Shown one piece after another: positions 17,281 to 25,848 of a stretch of DNA of 50,814 nucleotides. Positions within the stretch are counted from its first letter, which is position 1. The number at the start of each line of letters is the position of its first letter. The notes under the pieces were generated by a model. That model was not told where the DNA came from. It did no database searches and saw only the letters and a program-made list of their open reading frames with translations. The stretch covers positions 1-50,814 of the forward strand of contig DASVTY010000045.1 of assembly GCA_036387315.1 (NCBI GenBank), in the 5' to 3' direction. The stretch comes from JALZCH01 sp036387315 (GTDB lineage Bacteria; Acidobacteriota; Blastocatellia; Pyrinomonadales; Pyrinomonadaceae). Position numbers and translations under genes: made by a program.

Positions 17281-17383
17281 ACCGCCGAGACGCAGAGACG
17301 CAGAGGAAAGATTAGAGAAGTTAAACCAAATTATTTCTTCCGTCTCTCTTTTTCAAAACTCTGCGTCCCTGCGTCTCGGCGGT
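17281..17383. repeat. Intergenic palindrome of GACGCAGA units (rodA-ponA)
   Basis: Left arm 17281-17305 (ACCGCCGAGACGCAGAGACG plus CAGAG) and right arm 17359-17383 pair over 25 bp with one mismatch; each arm contains tandem GACGCAGA-type units. It begins 13 bp after the rodA stop. The right arm contains the GTG that opens the downstream frame, which supports the later ATG as the true start of the PBP1A gene. Confidence 0.88.
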
Positions 17384-17396
17384 GAAAATTATAAAA

Positions 17397-20018
17397 ATGG
17401 CTACGAGAGAAATTAGTGTTGCGAGAGCAAATGAAATCCGAACCGAGAGAGTCGGTCGGAGATGGACTGCGTTTTTGTGGCTGCCGCTGGCTTTGATTTT
17501 GGCGCTCGCAGCGGGCGGCGTGACCGGAGTTTTGGCTTCGTTTTACGTTAACAACTCGCGGGCGGCGCAGGAAGTTTCAGCGCTGGCGACGTATCGCCCT
17601 TCGACCGTGACAAAAGTTTACGCGGATGACGGCGAGACGGTGATTGCCGAATTTGCGCTCGAAAAACGTCTGCCCGTTAGAGAAAAAGATATTCCCAAAA
17701 AAGTCGAAGACGCAATTTTGGCGATTGAAGACACACGCTTTTACAAGCATATGGGAATTGACCCATACCGCATTGCCGGAGCGGCGTATAAAAATATTAG
17801 GACAGGCAGCTTTGAAGGCGCTTCGACGCTGACACAGCAAATCGCCCGCAATTTGTTTTTAACCAGGGCGCAAACTTTCGAGCGCAAAATCAACGAATGG
17901 CTCGTCGCATTGCAAATCGAGCGGTTTTACACCAAGCGCCAAATTTTGGAGATGTATTACAACAACTTCTTCCTCGGCGCCGGAGCTTACGGTTTTGAAG
18001 CCGCTTCCAGAACTTATTTCGGAAAACCGGCGAAAGATTTAACCGTTGAAGAAGCCGCTCTGCTCGCGGCGATTCCGAAATCGCCGACAACTTATTCGCC
18101 GACCATAAATCCGGCGAAAGCGCTCGAACGCCGCAATCTTGTTATTTCGGAAATGGCTGAACAAGGCTCCATTTCAAAATCCGAAGCCGACGCCGCCAAA
18201 GCCAAACCGATAAAACTTGCCGACACGGCTTATTATCAATCGCAGCAGCGTTCTTCGCCCTACGATTATCCGGTTGAAGAAATTCGTAAATATCTCGAAG
18301 AGAAATACACCACGCGCGTCGCGCAGGGCGGTCTGGAAGTTTACTCGACGATCAACGCCGACGCTCAGGAATTGGCGACCAAAGTCGTCCGCGAAAGGCT
18401 GCGCTCATACGACAAATCGCGCTCTGTCTGGAATTCAAATTACAAAATGATTCCGGCAAAAGAAGAAGGCAATCCGACCGAGAAAGAGCTTGAGGCTTTT
18501 AAACACCCGGATTGGTACGGCGACGATTACGAAAAAGGCGATTACGTAAAAGGTTTGGTGATGAAAGTTGACGGCGGGAAAAACGAAGCCGCCGTGCGTT
18601 TCGGCAAATACAACGTCGTCGTCACCGCTAAAGATATGGGCTGGAGTCGTCGTCAGCCCAAAGACGAATTTCGTCCGGGTTTGCTCGCGGAATTCGAGAT
18701 TTTGGAAGTCAACGCGGACACCAAAACGCTCAAAGTCCAATTGTCGCAAGTCCCGGAAATTCAAGCCTCGCTGGTTTGCGAAAACGCCAAAAATGGCGAA
18801 ATCGTGGCAATGGTCGGCGGTTACGATTTTCACACCAACAAATTTAACAACGCCACGCAAGGACTTCGTCAGACCGGCTCGGCATATAAGCCTTACGTTT
18901 ACACGGCGGCAATCGAATGGGGAATGACGCCGGAAATGCCGGTTTCGGGCGCGCCGATTCGACGCGGCGGCTGGTCGCCGCAGAATTTCGACGGTTCGCA
19001 CAGCCACGGAACGGTTCCGCTGAAAACCGCGCTCGCTAAATCTTACAACGTCGCCGCCGTGCATCTGCTCGAACAAGTGGGCGTTCAAACCGGAGCGCAA
19101 ATGGTTCGCAGGTTCGGCATCACGCATCCGATGTCGCCGAATCTGGCGTCGGCGCTCGGCGCGTCGGAAGTTCCGCTCATCGAAATGGTTTCGGCTTATT
19201 CGGCATTTCCGAACCGGGGCATTCGCGTCGAGCCGCATCTAATTCGCAAAGTCATCAACAACGATGGCAACGTTCTCGAACAATGGGAAAACACGACTTA
19301 TAAAGTCACGAGCGAATACGTCGCGCTGACAATGGTCGAATTAATGCGCGGAGTCACGCAGGCGGGCGGAACCGCGACCGGCGCAAATGCTGCCGGACAT
19401 CCGGTCGCCGGAAAAACCGGGACGGTCAACGACCACACGGACGTTTGGTTTATCGGTTACACGCCATCTTATGTGACGGGCATCTGGATGGGAAACCCGG
19501 AGCGCAAAGAATCGCTCGGCAGAGGAATGACCGGCGGACAGGGCGCGTTGCCTTATTTCTCGGCTTTTATGAGCCAGTTTATGAAGAATAAGCCGCGCGA
19601 GACGTTCCCCGATGCTCCGCCGATGCCTGCCGACATCAAGGCTCTAAACGAGCAGCGAAGCCGCGAAGAGCTTGAAAAGAGAGAGGAAGAATCGTTTGCC
19701 GTAAGCAATCGAGTTTACACCGGAACGAGACGCGGCAAATCCGATGGGGATTTGGAGTTTTCGGTTGACACGGACATCAAGACCGATTCAAACGCGCCGG
19801 CGACGCTCGAACGCGACACTTTGCCCGGCAGCAAACGCGATGACGACGAACCGCCTCCGCCGGTAAAATCGTCGGTCGAGATAAAACCGGCGACTAATTT
19901 ACCGAAAAAACCGGAAACGCCCGCGCCGAAGACCGACAAACCGGCAAGCGACGATTCGCGCCCCCGCACTGTCGAACCGCCTAAAAAACAAGGCAAAAAA
20001 GGCAACGACGAACCATAA
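17397..20018 (+). CDS. Class A penicillin-binding protein (PBP1A-type)
   Basis: A bifunctional peptidoglycan synthase of 873 residues. It has an N-terminal membrane helix (about 26-48), a GT51 transglycosylase domain (AIEDTRFYKHMGIDPYRIAG with catalytic Glu near 111; GASTLTQQIARNLFLTR; RQILEMYYNNFFLGAGAYGF) and a transpeptidase domain with SAYK (TGSAYKPYVYTAAIE), SYN (KSYNVAAVH) and KTGT motifs. An OB-like insert lies between (about 390-460). The last 110 or so residues are a charged Pro/Lys/Asp-rich tail (DDDEPPPPVKSS; PPKKQGKKGNDEP), probably disordered in the periplasm. ATG 17397 is preferred to GTG 17382, which lies in a repeat arm. It could be named ponA or mrcA. Confidence 0.95.
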   Translation: MATREISVARANEIRTERVGRRWTAFLWLPLALILALAAGGVTGVLASFYVNNSRAAQEVSALATYRPSTVTKVYADDGETVIAEFALEKRLPVREKDIPKKVEDAILAIEDTRFYKHMGIDPYRIAGAAYKNIRTGSFEGASTLTQQIARNLFLTRAQTFERKINEWLVALQIERFYTKRQILEMYYNNFFLGAGAYGFEAASRTYFGKPAKDLTVEEAALLAAIPKSPTTYSPTINPAKALERRNLVISEMAEQGSISKSEADAAKAKPIKLADTAYYQSQQRSSPYDYPVEEIRKYLEEKYTTRVAQGGLEVYSTINADAQELATKVVRERLRSYDKSRSVWNSNYKMIPAKEEGNPTEKELEAFKHPDWYGDDYEKGDYVKGLVMKVDGGKNEAAVRFGKYNVVVTAKDMGWSRRQPKDEFRPGLLAEFEILEVNADTKTLKVQLSQVPEIQASLVCENAKNGEIVAMVGGYDFHTNKFNNATQGLRQTGSAYKPYVYTAAIEWGMTPEMPVSGAPIRRGGWSPQNFDGSHSHGTVPLKTALAKSYNVAAVHLLEQVGVQTGAQMVRRFGITHPMSPNLASALGASEVPLIEMVSAYSAFPNRGIRVEPHLIRKVINNDGNVLEQWENTTYKVTSEYVALTMVELMRGVTQAGGTATGANAAGHPVAGKTGTVNDHTDVWFIGYTPSYVTGIWMGNPERKESLGRGMTGGQGALPYFSAFMSQFMKNKPRETFPDAPPMPADIKALNEQRSREELEKREEESFAVSNRVYTGTRRGKSDGDLEFSVDTDIKTDSNAPATLERDTLPGSKRDDDEPPPPVKSSVEIKPATNLPKKPETPAPKTDKPASDDSRPRTVEPPKKQGKKGNDEP

Positions 20019-20035
20019 CTCGTTTGTCATAAACA

Positions 20036-20082
20036 AAACAAAAAGGATGAGGCAAAATCAAATTGCCTCATCCTTTTTGTTT
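20036..20082. terminator. Strong terminator after the PBP1A gene
   Basis: A 20-bp perfect stem (AAACAAAAAGGATGAGGCAA, 20036-20055, with its complement at 20063-20082) around a 7-nt loop. A/T runs on both sides of the stem make it usable in either direction. It starts 18 bp after the PBP1A stop and ends the cell-elongation cluster. Confidence 0.9.
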
Positions 20083-20273
20083 CGAAGTTAAATTTTACAG
20101 AAATAATTATAGTAAAAGTCACAGATTGAACTAGTGAGTTTGAGCTTTCAGAAAAATCGAATCCATCATAAAATCTGGGACACTACCGAGTATTTAAAGT
20201 CGTAATTTGAAGATATTTGCTCAGCACATCCAAATCGTTTAGTTTTATCATCTATTTAGTAGGTTTGAATAAA

Positions 20274-20717
20274 ATGAAAAATAACTCTTATCTACTGATT
20301 GTTATCTTGATAATATGCGGGAGCAGCCAAATTATGTGTGCTCAAAGCAAATCTGGTAAGAGCGGGAAAACAAATGGGCAAATTAATAGCCCGTTGCAAT
20401 ATGATTGTCTGCCGGAAGACGTTAAGCACGATCAAGTTGTTTCGGTAATTTCCAAAACATCAAGTCTAAAAGGGGAAGTCGAGCGCGAAACAGTGAAACA
20501 GCGATTAGACAAACTGGACGCTAGATGCAAAGCCGGTAAATTAGTTGACGCCAGGAACAGAGAGATTCGTTTTTATCAATTGCAAGGCTGCTGGGGAAAT
20601 CCGCCCGCCGATTATCAGGAAATTATGAACGCGCAGCAGAAAGAGTTACAGGAATTAAAAAAGAAGTACACGGTTATCGAAATAACTTGTAATCCTTCCG
20701 GCGAAATGCCTTATTAA
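20274..20717 (+). CDS. Small secreted protein of unknown function
   Basis: A 147-residue protein starting MKNNSYLLIVILIICGSSQI, a signal peptide with probable cleavage at MCA-QS. The mature part is polar, with three cysteines (YDCLPEDV, ARCKAG, LQGCWGN) plus one near the end (EITCNPSGEMP). Residues 45-80 and 125-140 look helical (QRLDKLDARCKAGKLVDARN; QQKELQELKKKYTV). The frame is open from a TTG at 20217, but the signal peptide sets the ATG at 20274. It stands alone between the PBP1A terminator and the convergent galK. No family recognised. Confidence 0.65.
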   Translation: MKNNSYLLIVILIICGSSQIMCAQSKSGKSGKTNGQINSPLQYDCLPEDVKHDQVVSVISKTSSLKGEVERETVKQRLDKLDARCKAGKLVDARNREIRFYQLQGCWGNPPADYQEIMNAQQKELQELKKKYTVIEITCNPSGEMPY

Positions 20718-20817
20718 AAAAAGGTAAAATCTGAAATTTAATGACGAGTTAAAAACTGACTTGTTCAACAGCTAATTTCCGTTGTATCTGCGAAATTGAA
20801 ATCCGCACATCTACCTT

Positions 20818-22005
20818 CTACATTTTCCCCTGCTGAGTCGCTGAAATTTTAATTTCGCTCGCGCCGTCGCTTGCTTCGACGACGTAGATTTTCGGGGCGA
20901 AACCGAACTTGGTTTCGTATCCGCGCTTGACGGTTTCCTGAAACTCGTTGACCGCGCTTTTGCCGACTAAATTTACGGTGCAGCCGCCAAAACCGCCGCC
21001 CGTCATTCGAGCGCCGAAAACGCCGTTGAGGCTGCGCGCGGTTTCGACTAGAAAATCCAGTTCCGGCGAGCTGACGGCGTAATCGTCGCGCAAACTGGCG
21101 TGCGATTCGTACATCAATTTTCCGAAAGAATCGGCTCTGCCGAATTTCAGCATTTCCGCCGCTTGAGTTGTTCGTTTGATTTCGCTGATTACGTGCCGAC
21201 AGCGGCTGCGAATTGTTTCGGGCAGTAGCGCTCGATATTTTTCAAAATCAACCGAGCTAACGTCGCGCAAAGCGCGGACGCCGGGCATTTTTGTTCGCAG
21301 AATCTGCAATCCCTGTTCACATTCCTCGCGGCGCGTGTTGTATTCGCCGGTTGCCAGATCGTGTTTGACGCCCGAATCGCAAACGACGATTTGCACATCT
21401 TTAAAATTCAGCGGAATCGGTTTCGAATCGAGCAGACGGCAATCAATCAGCAGCGCGTGTCCGGCTCGCCCCAAAGCCGAGGTCAGTTGATCCATTATTC
21501 CGATTTTTGCGCCGACAAACTCGTGTTCAGCTTGCTGCGCCGCGCGCGCCAGCACAATGCGATTGACTCCGATTTCGTTTAAAGTCAAAACAGTGAAACC
21601 GGCGGCAATTTCGAGCGCGGCGGACGAAGAAAGCCCCGCGCCAATCGGAACGGAAGACGAAAAGCAAATGTCCGCGCCGGTTGTCAATTTGGGGAATTTT
21701 GCTTTTAAGAGCCGAATCGTGCCTTCGATGTAATCGAGCCACGTTCCGCGCAACCGTTGCGGCTCATCGTTTAAATCGAATTCTTTCACGTCGTTAACAT
21801 CGAGGGCATAAATTCTAAACAGCGAATCTCGACGCGGCGCGGCGGCGACCACGGCTTCGCGGTCAATCGCCATCGGCAGCACGAAACCGTCATTGTAATC
21901 AACGTGTTCGCCGATCAGATTGACTCTGCCCGGCGCGCGAAAAATGCGCGGTTCGCGATTGTAAGTTTCCTGGAATTTCGAGCGTAGCTGTTCGAGATTT
22001 ATCAT
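20818..22005 (-). CDS. galK: Galactokinase
   Basis: A 395-residue GHMP kinase phosphorylating galactose to galactose-1-phosphate (Leloir pathway, cytosol). The galactokinase signature is near the N-terminus (APGRVNLIGEHVDYNDGFVL), followed by the GHMP ATP loop (SVPIGAGLSSSAALEIAAGF), the catalytic-base region (EFVGAKIGIMDQLTSALG) and the C-terminal glycine motif (GARMTGGGFGGCTVNLV). Length is normal for GalK. It is downstream of galT on the same strand with a 35-bp gap filled by a hairpin element; galT-galK is a common operon order. GalE and GalM are not in the window. Confidence 0.97.
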   Translation of the reverse strand: MINLEQLRSKFQETYNREPRIFRAPGRVNLIGEHVDYNDGFVLPMAIDREAVVAAAPRRDSLFRIYALDVNDVKEFDLNDEPQRLRGTWLDYIEGTIRLLKAKFPKLTTGADICFSSSVPIGAGLSSSAALEIAAGFTVLTLNEIGVNRIVLARAAQQAEHEFVGAKIGIMDQLTSALGRAGHALLIDCRLLDSKPIPLNFKDVQIVVCDSGVKHDLATGEYNTRREECEQGLQILRTKMPGVRALRDVSSVDFEKYRALLPETIRSRCRHVISEIKRTTQAAEMLKFGRADSFGKLMYESHASLRDDYAVSSPELDFLVETARSLNGVFGARMTGGGFGGCTVNLVGKSAVNEFQETVKRGYETKFGFAPKIYVVEASDGASEIKISATQQGKM

Positions 22006-22066
22006 TAGAATTTAGAATTTAGAACTTGGAATTTATTTTTCTATATTCTCCATTCTACATTCTCAA
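22006..22066. repeat. Palindrome of TTAGAAT-type units spanning the galT stop
   Basis: On the plus strand, ATTAGAATTTAGAATTTAGA (from about 22006) faces CTATATTCTCCATTCTACAT (22041-22060), and the two arms pair imperfectly with TAGAATT-like tandem units. The second arm lies inside the last codons of galT, including its stop, and the first abuts the galK start codon, so the element bridges the two genes. Confidence 0.7.
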
Positions 22067-23030
22067 TTTTAGAACGCAATTCGGCGGCTTTTTCCTCCGG
22101 CAGAGTATCGTTGATAAACATCCCGGCTCCGGCTTCGCTGCCCGCCAGAAATTTTAGCTTCGTGGCGGTTCGCATCGGCGGATAAAACTCGATGTGAAAA
22201 TCGAAAAAATCATAGTTTTCGCCGTCCGAAGGTCGCCCGTGCATCACCATTATGTAGGGAAAGCTGCGGTCGAATAATTTATCGAACGCCGAAATCGTCT
22301 GCTTGAAAACAATCGCCAAATCTCTTAGCTCGTCATTTGAAAAATCCGTCAACGCTTCGGCGTGCCGGTTCGGATAAATGTGAGTTTCATACGGATAGCG
22401 GGCGAAAAAGGGAATTAACGCGGTAAAATTTTGATTTTCCGTCACTATTCTTTTTCCCGTTTTTCGTTCTTCTTCCAAAATGCTGGCGATCAGATTTTTG
22501 CCGTTTTTCTCTCGAAACTCGCGGCACATTTTCAACTCCTGCAAAACGCGCGGCGGGACAAACGGATAAGCGTAAATCTGTCCGTGCGGATGATGCAGCG
22601 TGACGCCGACTTCGACGCCTTTGTTCTCGAAAATAAAAACGTATCGGACAAAATCGTTGGCGGACAAATCGGCAAATCGGTCGCGCCAAACTTGAAACAG
22701 TTTATAAATTTGCTCGACTGGCTGATCGGCAAGAGTCGAATTATGTTCGGGCGTGTAAACGACGACTTCGCAAACGCCTTCCGAAGGTTTTACGGGATAA
22801 AGCTCCGTGCCTTCGATTGCAGGCGCTGGCGGGTTTGGGCTGAGCGAAGGAAATTTATTTTCAAAAGCGACAATATCGTAATCCGGCGCGGGAATTTCCG
22901 TCGGAAAACCGCCCGGTTTGGTCGGACACAGCGGACAATAATCGGGCGGCGGGAAAAATGTACGGTCCTGGCGATGAGTCGCAGTCGCAACCCACTCGCC
23001 CATTAAAGGATGCCAGCGCAGCTCGGACAT
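22041..23030 (-). CDS. galT: Galactose-1-phosphate uridylyltransferase
   Basis: A 329-residue GalT that transfers UMP from UDP-glucose to galactose-1-phosphate, giving UDP-galactose. The active-site motif is HHPHGQIYAYPF, whose His-Pro-His supplies the uridylylated histidine. Other blocks are RWHPLMGEWVATATHRQDR, the zinc-site CPLCPTKPGGFPTEIP, FENKFPSLSPNPP, the LIPFFARYPYETHIYPNRHA stretch and MVMHGRPSDGENYDFFDFHIEF. The last seven or eight residues (ENVEWRI) are encoded by one arm of a tandem-unit palindrome, so the C-terminus appears to have been rewritten by the repeat. It is upstream of galK in the same orientation. Confidence 0.97.
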   Translation of the reverse strand: MSELRWHPLMGEWVATATHRQDRTFFPPPDYCPLCPTKPGGFPTEIPAPDYDIVAFENKFPSLSPNPPAPAIEGTELYPVKPSEGVCEVVVYTPEHNSTLADQPVEQIYKLFQVWRDRFADLSANDFVRYVFIFENKGVEVGVTLHHPHGQIYAYPFVPPRVLQELKMCREFREKNGKNLIASILEEERKTGKRIVTENQNFTALIPFFARYPYETHIYPNRHAEALTDFSNDELRDLAIVFKQTISAFDKLFDRSFPYIMVMHGRPSDGENYDFFDFHIEFYPPMRTATKLKFLAGSEAGAGMFINDTLPEEKAAELRSKIENVEWRI

Positions 23031-23045
23031 TTATATTTATTTTCA

Positions 23046-23123
23046 CCACAGAGACACAGTGACATAGAGATTATGTAAATTATTTTTCTTTTGATTTTTC
23101 CGGTTTTCTCTGTGTCTCTGTGT
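23046..23123. repeat. Palindrome of CAGAGACA-type units upstream of galT
   Basis: CACAGAGACACAGTG at 23046-23060 with GACATAGAG following faces CTCTGTGTCTCTGTGT at 23108-23123; arms pair over about 15 bp. It lies 15 bp upstream of the galT start codon. Its distal arm falls inside the predicted micro-ORF at 23080-23223. Confidence 0.75.
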
Positions 23124-23223
23124 CGAGCGGCGGACGGTTTGATTCTTCTGACTCATTATCGCCGAAAGTGTAAAAAATGATGTGACGCCGCCCGTCTTCC
23201 ATCGGCATGCGGCGTTTGTTCAT
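23080..23223 (-). CDS. Putative 47-residue hypothetical micro-protein upstream of galT
   Basis: Translating the minus strand from the ATG at 23223 gives MNKRRMPMEDGRRHIIFYTF and then GDNESEESNRPPLDTETQRK and PEKSKEK, ending at 23080. A GTG in the same frame at 23244 would add VKSDLEK. Composition looks protein-like: a basic/hydrophobic N-terminal half with EDGRRHIIFYTFG, then an acidic and polar tail. The tail codons DTETQRK come from a repeat arm. The gene sits 50 bp upstream of galT on the same strand, just past the glf terminator. There is no strong Shine-Dalgarno sequence. I do not recognise the family; real coding status is unproven. Confidence 0.45.
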   Translation of the reverse strand: MNKRRMPMEDGRRHIIFYTFGDNESEESNRPPLDTETQRKPEKSKEK

Positions 23224-23273
23224 TTTTTCCAGATCGCTTTTCACAACAAAAAATATTTTGCCACAAAAAATAC

Positions 23274-23310
23274 GGAGAACACAGAGTTTTTTAATTTCTC
23301 TGTGTTCTCC
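23274..23310 (-). terminator. Terminator downstream of glf
   Basis: A perfect 13-bp stem GGAGAACACAGAG / CTCTGTGTTCTCC with an 11-nt A/T loop. On the minus strand it follows the glf stop by about 20 bp and leads into GTATTTTTTGTGG. The stem shares the CAGAG theme of the neighbouring tandem-unit palindromes. Confidence 0.75.
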
Positions 23311-23330
23311 TCGCTTCCCTGGCTCGAAAT

Positions 23331-24536
23331 TTAGCTGGTTGAAACAGTTTTGCCGTTTGAATGCCCGTTTTTGCCGTTGGCGGCAATCAAGCTCGAAGGC
23401 ACGACGAGTTTTTTGTCCATCGTCACAACGGTCGCTTCCGAGCGTTTCCTGCCGATGATTTTGCCGTATTGCGTCAAAGCCTGAGCGACGATTTGATCCA
23501 TATTGTAATAACGGTAAGTCGCCAGTCGTCCGACAAAATGCACGTCGGGCATCGCGTCGGCGAGTGCTTTGTATTTCGCATAAAGATCGGCGTTTTCCTT
23601 GCGCGGAACCGGATAATACGGGTCGCCTTCGGCGCGCGGATATTCGTAAACGATGCTCGTTTTACGGTGTTCCTGTCCGGTCAGAGCTTTAAACTCGGTA
23701 ATTCGGGTATAAAGATGCTCATTCGGGAAATTAACAACCGGCGCTTCCTGATATTTTTCGACATCGTGCGTTTCGTGTTTGAAATACAGCGAGCGATACG
23801 GCAGTTTTCCGTAGCGATAATCGAAATATTCATCGACAGGTCCAGTGTAAACCATTTCCTTAAACGGAATGTCTTTGACGATTTCGCGGTAATCGCAGTT
23901 GAGCATAACTTTGATATTCGGCGAATCGAGCATATTTTCGAACATTCTCGTATAACCGTGCAGCGGCATCGCTTGATAAGTGTCCGTGAAATAACGGTCA
24001 TCGCGATTCGTTCTGGTCGGCACGCGCGAAGTTACCGAAGCGTCTAGCTCTGAAGGGTCCAATCCCCACTGTTTACGTGTATAATTGCGGAAAAATTTCT
24101 CATACAATTCGCGTCCGACTGTGCCGACGACGACATCTTCAGAAGTTTTAACCTGATCAACTTTTTCTCTAACTTTTTCAAAAAATTGCTCGACTTCAAA
24201 ACTCGTTAAATTCAGTCCGTAAAGTTTATTAATTGTGTCCAAATTAATCGGAATCGGAACAAGCTGCCCGTCAACGTTTGCCAAAACACGGTGCTGATAA
24301 GAACGCCAGTCGGTAAAACGCGAAAGATATTCAAAAACTTCGCTCGAATTGGTATGAAAAATGTGAGGACCGTATTTATGAACCAGAATTCCGGCATCAT
24401 TATAATGATCGTAAGCGTTACCGGCGATGTGCGGTCTTTTGTCGCAAATCAAAATCTTTTTTCCTGAGCCATTTGCCAATCTTTCCGCCAGCACACTGCC
24501 GGCGAAACCTGCCCCCACAATTAAATAATCAAACAT
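23331..24536 (-). CDS. glf: UDP-galactopyranose mutase
   Basis: A 401-residue flavoenzyme that converts UDP-galactopyranose to UDP-galactofuranose, precursor of galactofuranose in surface glycans. The FAD-binding Rossmann motif is YLIVGAGFAGSVLAERLA, followed by RPHIAGNAYDHYN and the substrate-pocket stretch HKYGPHIFHTNSSEVFEYLS. Later conserved blocks are VPIPINLDTINKLYG, NYTRKQWGLDPSELDASVTS-like sequence, RVPTRTNRDDRYFTDTYQAMP, VYTGPVDEYFDYRYGKLPYR and FVGRLATYRYYNMDQIVAQA. The last 35 or so residues are a non-conserved Asn/Gly/Ser-rich tail. With galT-galK downstream and a glycosyltransferase upstream it forms a galactose-to-galactofuranose module. Confidence 0.97.
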   Translation of the reverse strand: MFDYLIVGAGFAGSVLAERLANGSGKKILICDKRPHIAGNAYDHYNDAGILVHKYGPHIFHTNSSEVFEYLSRFTDWRSYQHRVLANVDGQLVPIPINLDTINKLYGLNLTSFEVEQFFEKVREKVDQVKTSEDVVVGTVGRELYEKFFRNYTRKQWGLDPSELDASVTSRVPTRTNRDDRYFTDTYQAMPLHGYTRMFENMLDSPNIKVMLNCDYREIVKDIPFKEMVYTGPVDEYFDYRYGKLPYRSLYFKHETHDVEKYQEAPVVNFPNEHLYTRITEFKALTGQEHRKTSIVYEYPRAEGDPYYPVPRKENADLYAKYKALADAMPDVHFVGRLATYRYYNMDQIVAQALTQYGKIIGRKRSEATVVTMDKKLVVPSSLIAANGKNGHSNGKTVSTS

Positions 24537-24612
24537 TTATTTCTTCTCCCCGTTTTTTATAATTTAAAAGATTATATCACTTTTTAAAGCTAAGCTCCGT
24601 TCGATAACGAAC

Positions 24613-25848
24613 TTACGAAATCCGCCCGTGCGACGGCGTCACTTTCTCGGTCAAATGTTCAGTCGCGTCATGACTTACCGCCGCTGCCGCAGAATGAGCC
24701 GCACGGTCGTGCATTCGCCGGGCATCAATGATTTCTTCTATTAGTTCAGCCATTTGCCGCTGCGTTTTATCCCACGAGCTTTTCGATAAAAATTCGTCAA
24801 CCTTCGGCAAACGTTCTTCGCGTTCTTCTTTCAACGCTTCTTCGCATGATTGCACGAAACCTTCGGGCGTGTCGGCAATGTGAACGAATCCCATTTCGCC
24901 GTAAGGTCGCACCACGTCTTTAATCGGAGTGGAAACCACCGGCAATCCGGCTGCTAAATATTCCGGCGTTTTCGTCGGGCTGATGAATTTCGTGCTTTCG
25001 TTTAAAGCAAACGGCAGCAGCGCCGCGTCCCAACTCGCCAGATATTTCGGTAAATCGGCGTATTGTTTGCTGCCGAGATAATGAATGTTCGCGGCGCGCG
25101 GCAAATCGTCTTCACTGATTTTGACGACCGGACCAATCATCACGAATTGCCAGTCAGGACGCAGCGAGGCAATTTTTCCGACCAAATCAATATCCAATCT
25201 TTCATCAATTACGCCAATAAAGCCCAGTCGCGGATGCGCGATTTCTTTTTGGTCTTCCGGTTCTTCCGTAATGTTTCTGGCTTCGGCGAAATGCTCGGTT
25301 TCGATTGATGACGGAAAACAGAAAACGCGGGCGTGTTTATCGCGTTTGTTTTCAAAGATGCTTTGCCCGCCGGTGAATACCAAATCGGCGACTTCAAAAA
25401 GCTGTTTTTCGCGTTCGAGTAGATTCGCCGGAGCGTTTTTAAAAGCCGAAAGCTCGTCCATGCAATCGTAAATGATGGCGAGCGGCTTTTTGTGCTTTGT
25501 CCATTCAAAAGCCATCGGCGTGTAATACCAAAAGAAAAATTCGCCGATGTTTTGGTCAATAAAAAGCGTGTCGAATAATTCGTGCAAAATCGCTTCGCCG
25601 TCTCCGGCTTCCCAGCGTTCTTTCGGCACAATCGGGACGACGACCGTCACGCCCGTTTCGTGCTTTTGAATGTCGAGGCGCGGCAGCGGATCGTCCGTGA
25701 CAAAGGGTTCTTCGACAAAAAACACTCTTTGCTCTTTGGCAAAGCGGCTCAAAAGATGCTGCGGGCGCTGCCAGACAAAATTCCAGCGCAGATGCGACAG
25801 GCAAATCAAATCGGGCAGTGTCTTGTTGTTTGCGTTTTCAGTTTCCAT
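24613..25848 (-). CDS. GT-B glycosyltransferase (family 1/4 type)
   Basis: A 411-residue soluble glycosyltransferase. The N-terminal half starts with LICLSHLRWNFVWQRPQHLL, the WxRPQHL motif of a group often found in capsule and polysaccharide clusters, followed by FVEEPFVTDDPLPRLD and IIYDCMDELSAF. The C-terminal Rossmann half has RLGFIGVIDERLDIDLVGKI, FVMIGPVVKISEDDLP, NIHYLGSKQYADLPKYLASW and the donor-site EYLAAGLPVVSTPIKDVVRP. It is transcribed in the direction of glf with a 76-bp gap. A galactofuranosyl or other sugar transfer is plausible from context but the donor is unknown. ATG 25848 is preferred to TTG 25857. Confidence 0.85.
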   Translation of the reverse strand: METENANNKTLPDLICLSHLRWNFVWQRPQHLLSRFAKEQRVFFVEEPFVTDDPLPRLDIQKHETGVTVVVPIVPKERWEAGDGEAILHELFDTLFIDQNIGEFFFWYYTPMAFEWTKHKKPLAIIYDCMDELSAFKNAPANLLEREKQLFEVADLVFTGGQSIFENKRDKHARVFCFPSSIETEHFAEARNITEEPEDQKEIAHPRLGFIGVIDERLDIDLVGKIASLRPDWQFVMIGPVVKISEDDLPRAANIHYLGSKQYADLPKYLASWDAALLPFALNESTKFISPTKTPEYLAAGLPVVSTPIKDVVRPYGEMGFVHIADTPEGFVQSCEEALKEEREERLPKVDEFLSKSSWDKTQRQMAELIEEIIDARRMHDRAAHSAAAAVSHDATEHLTEKVTPSHGRIS

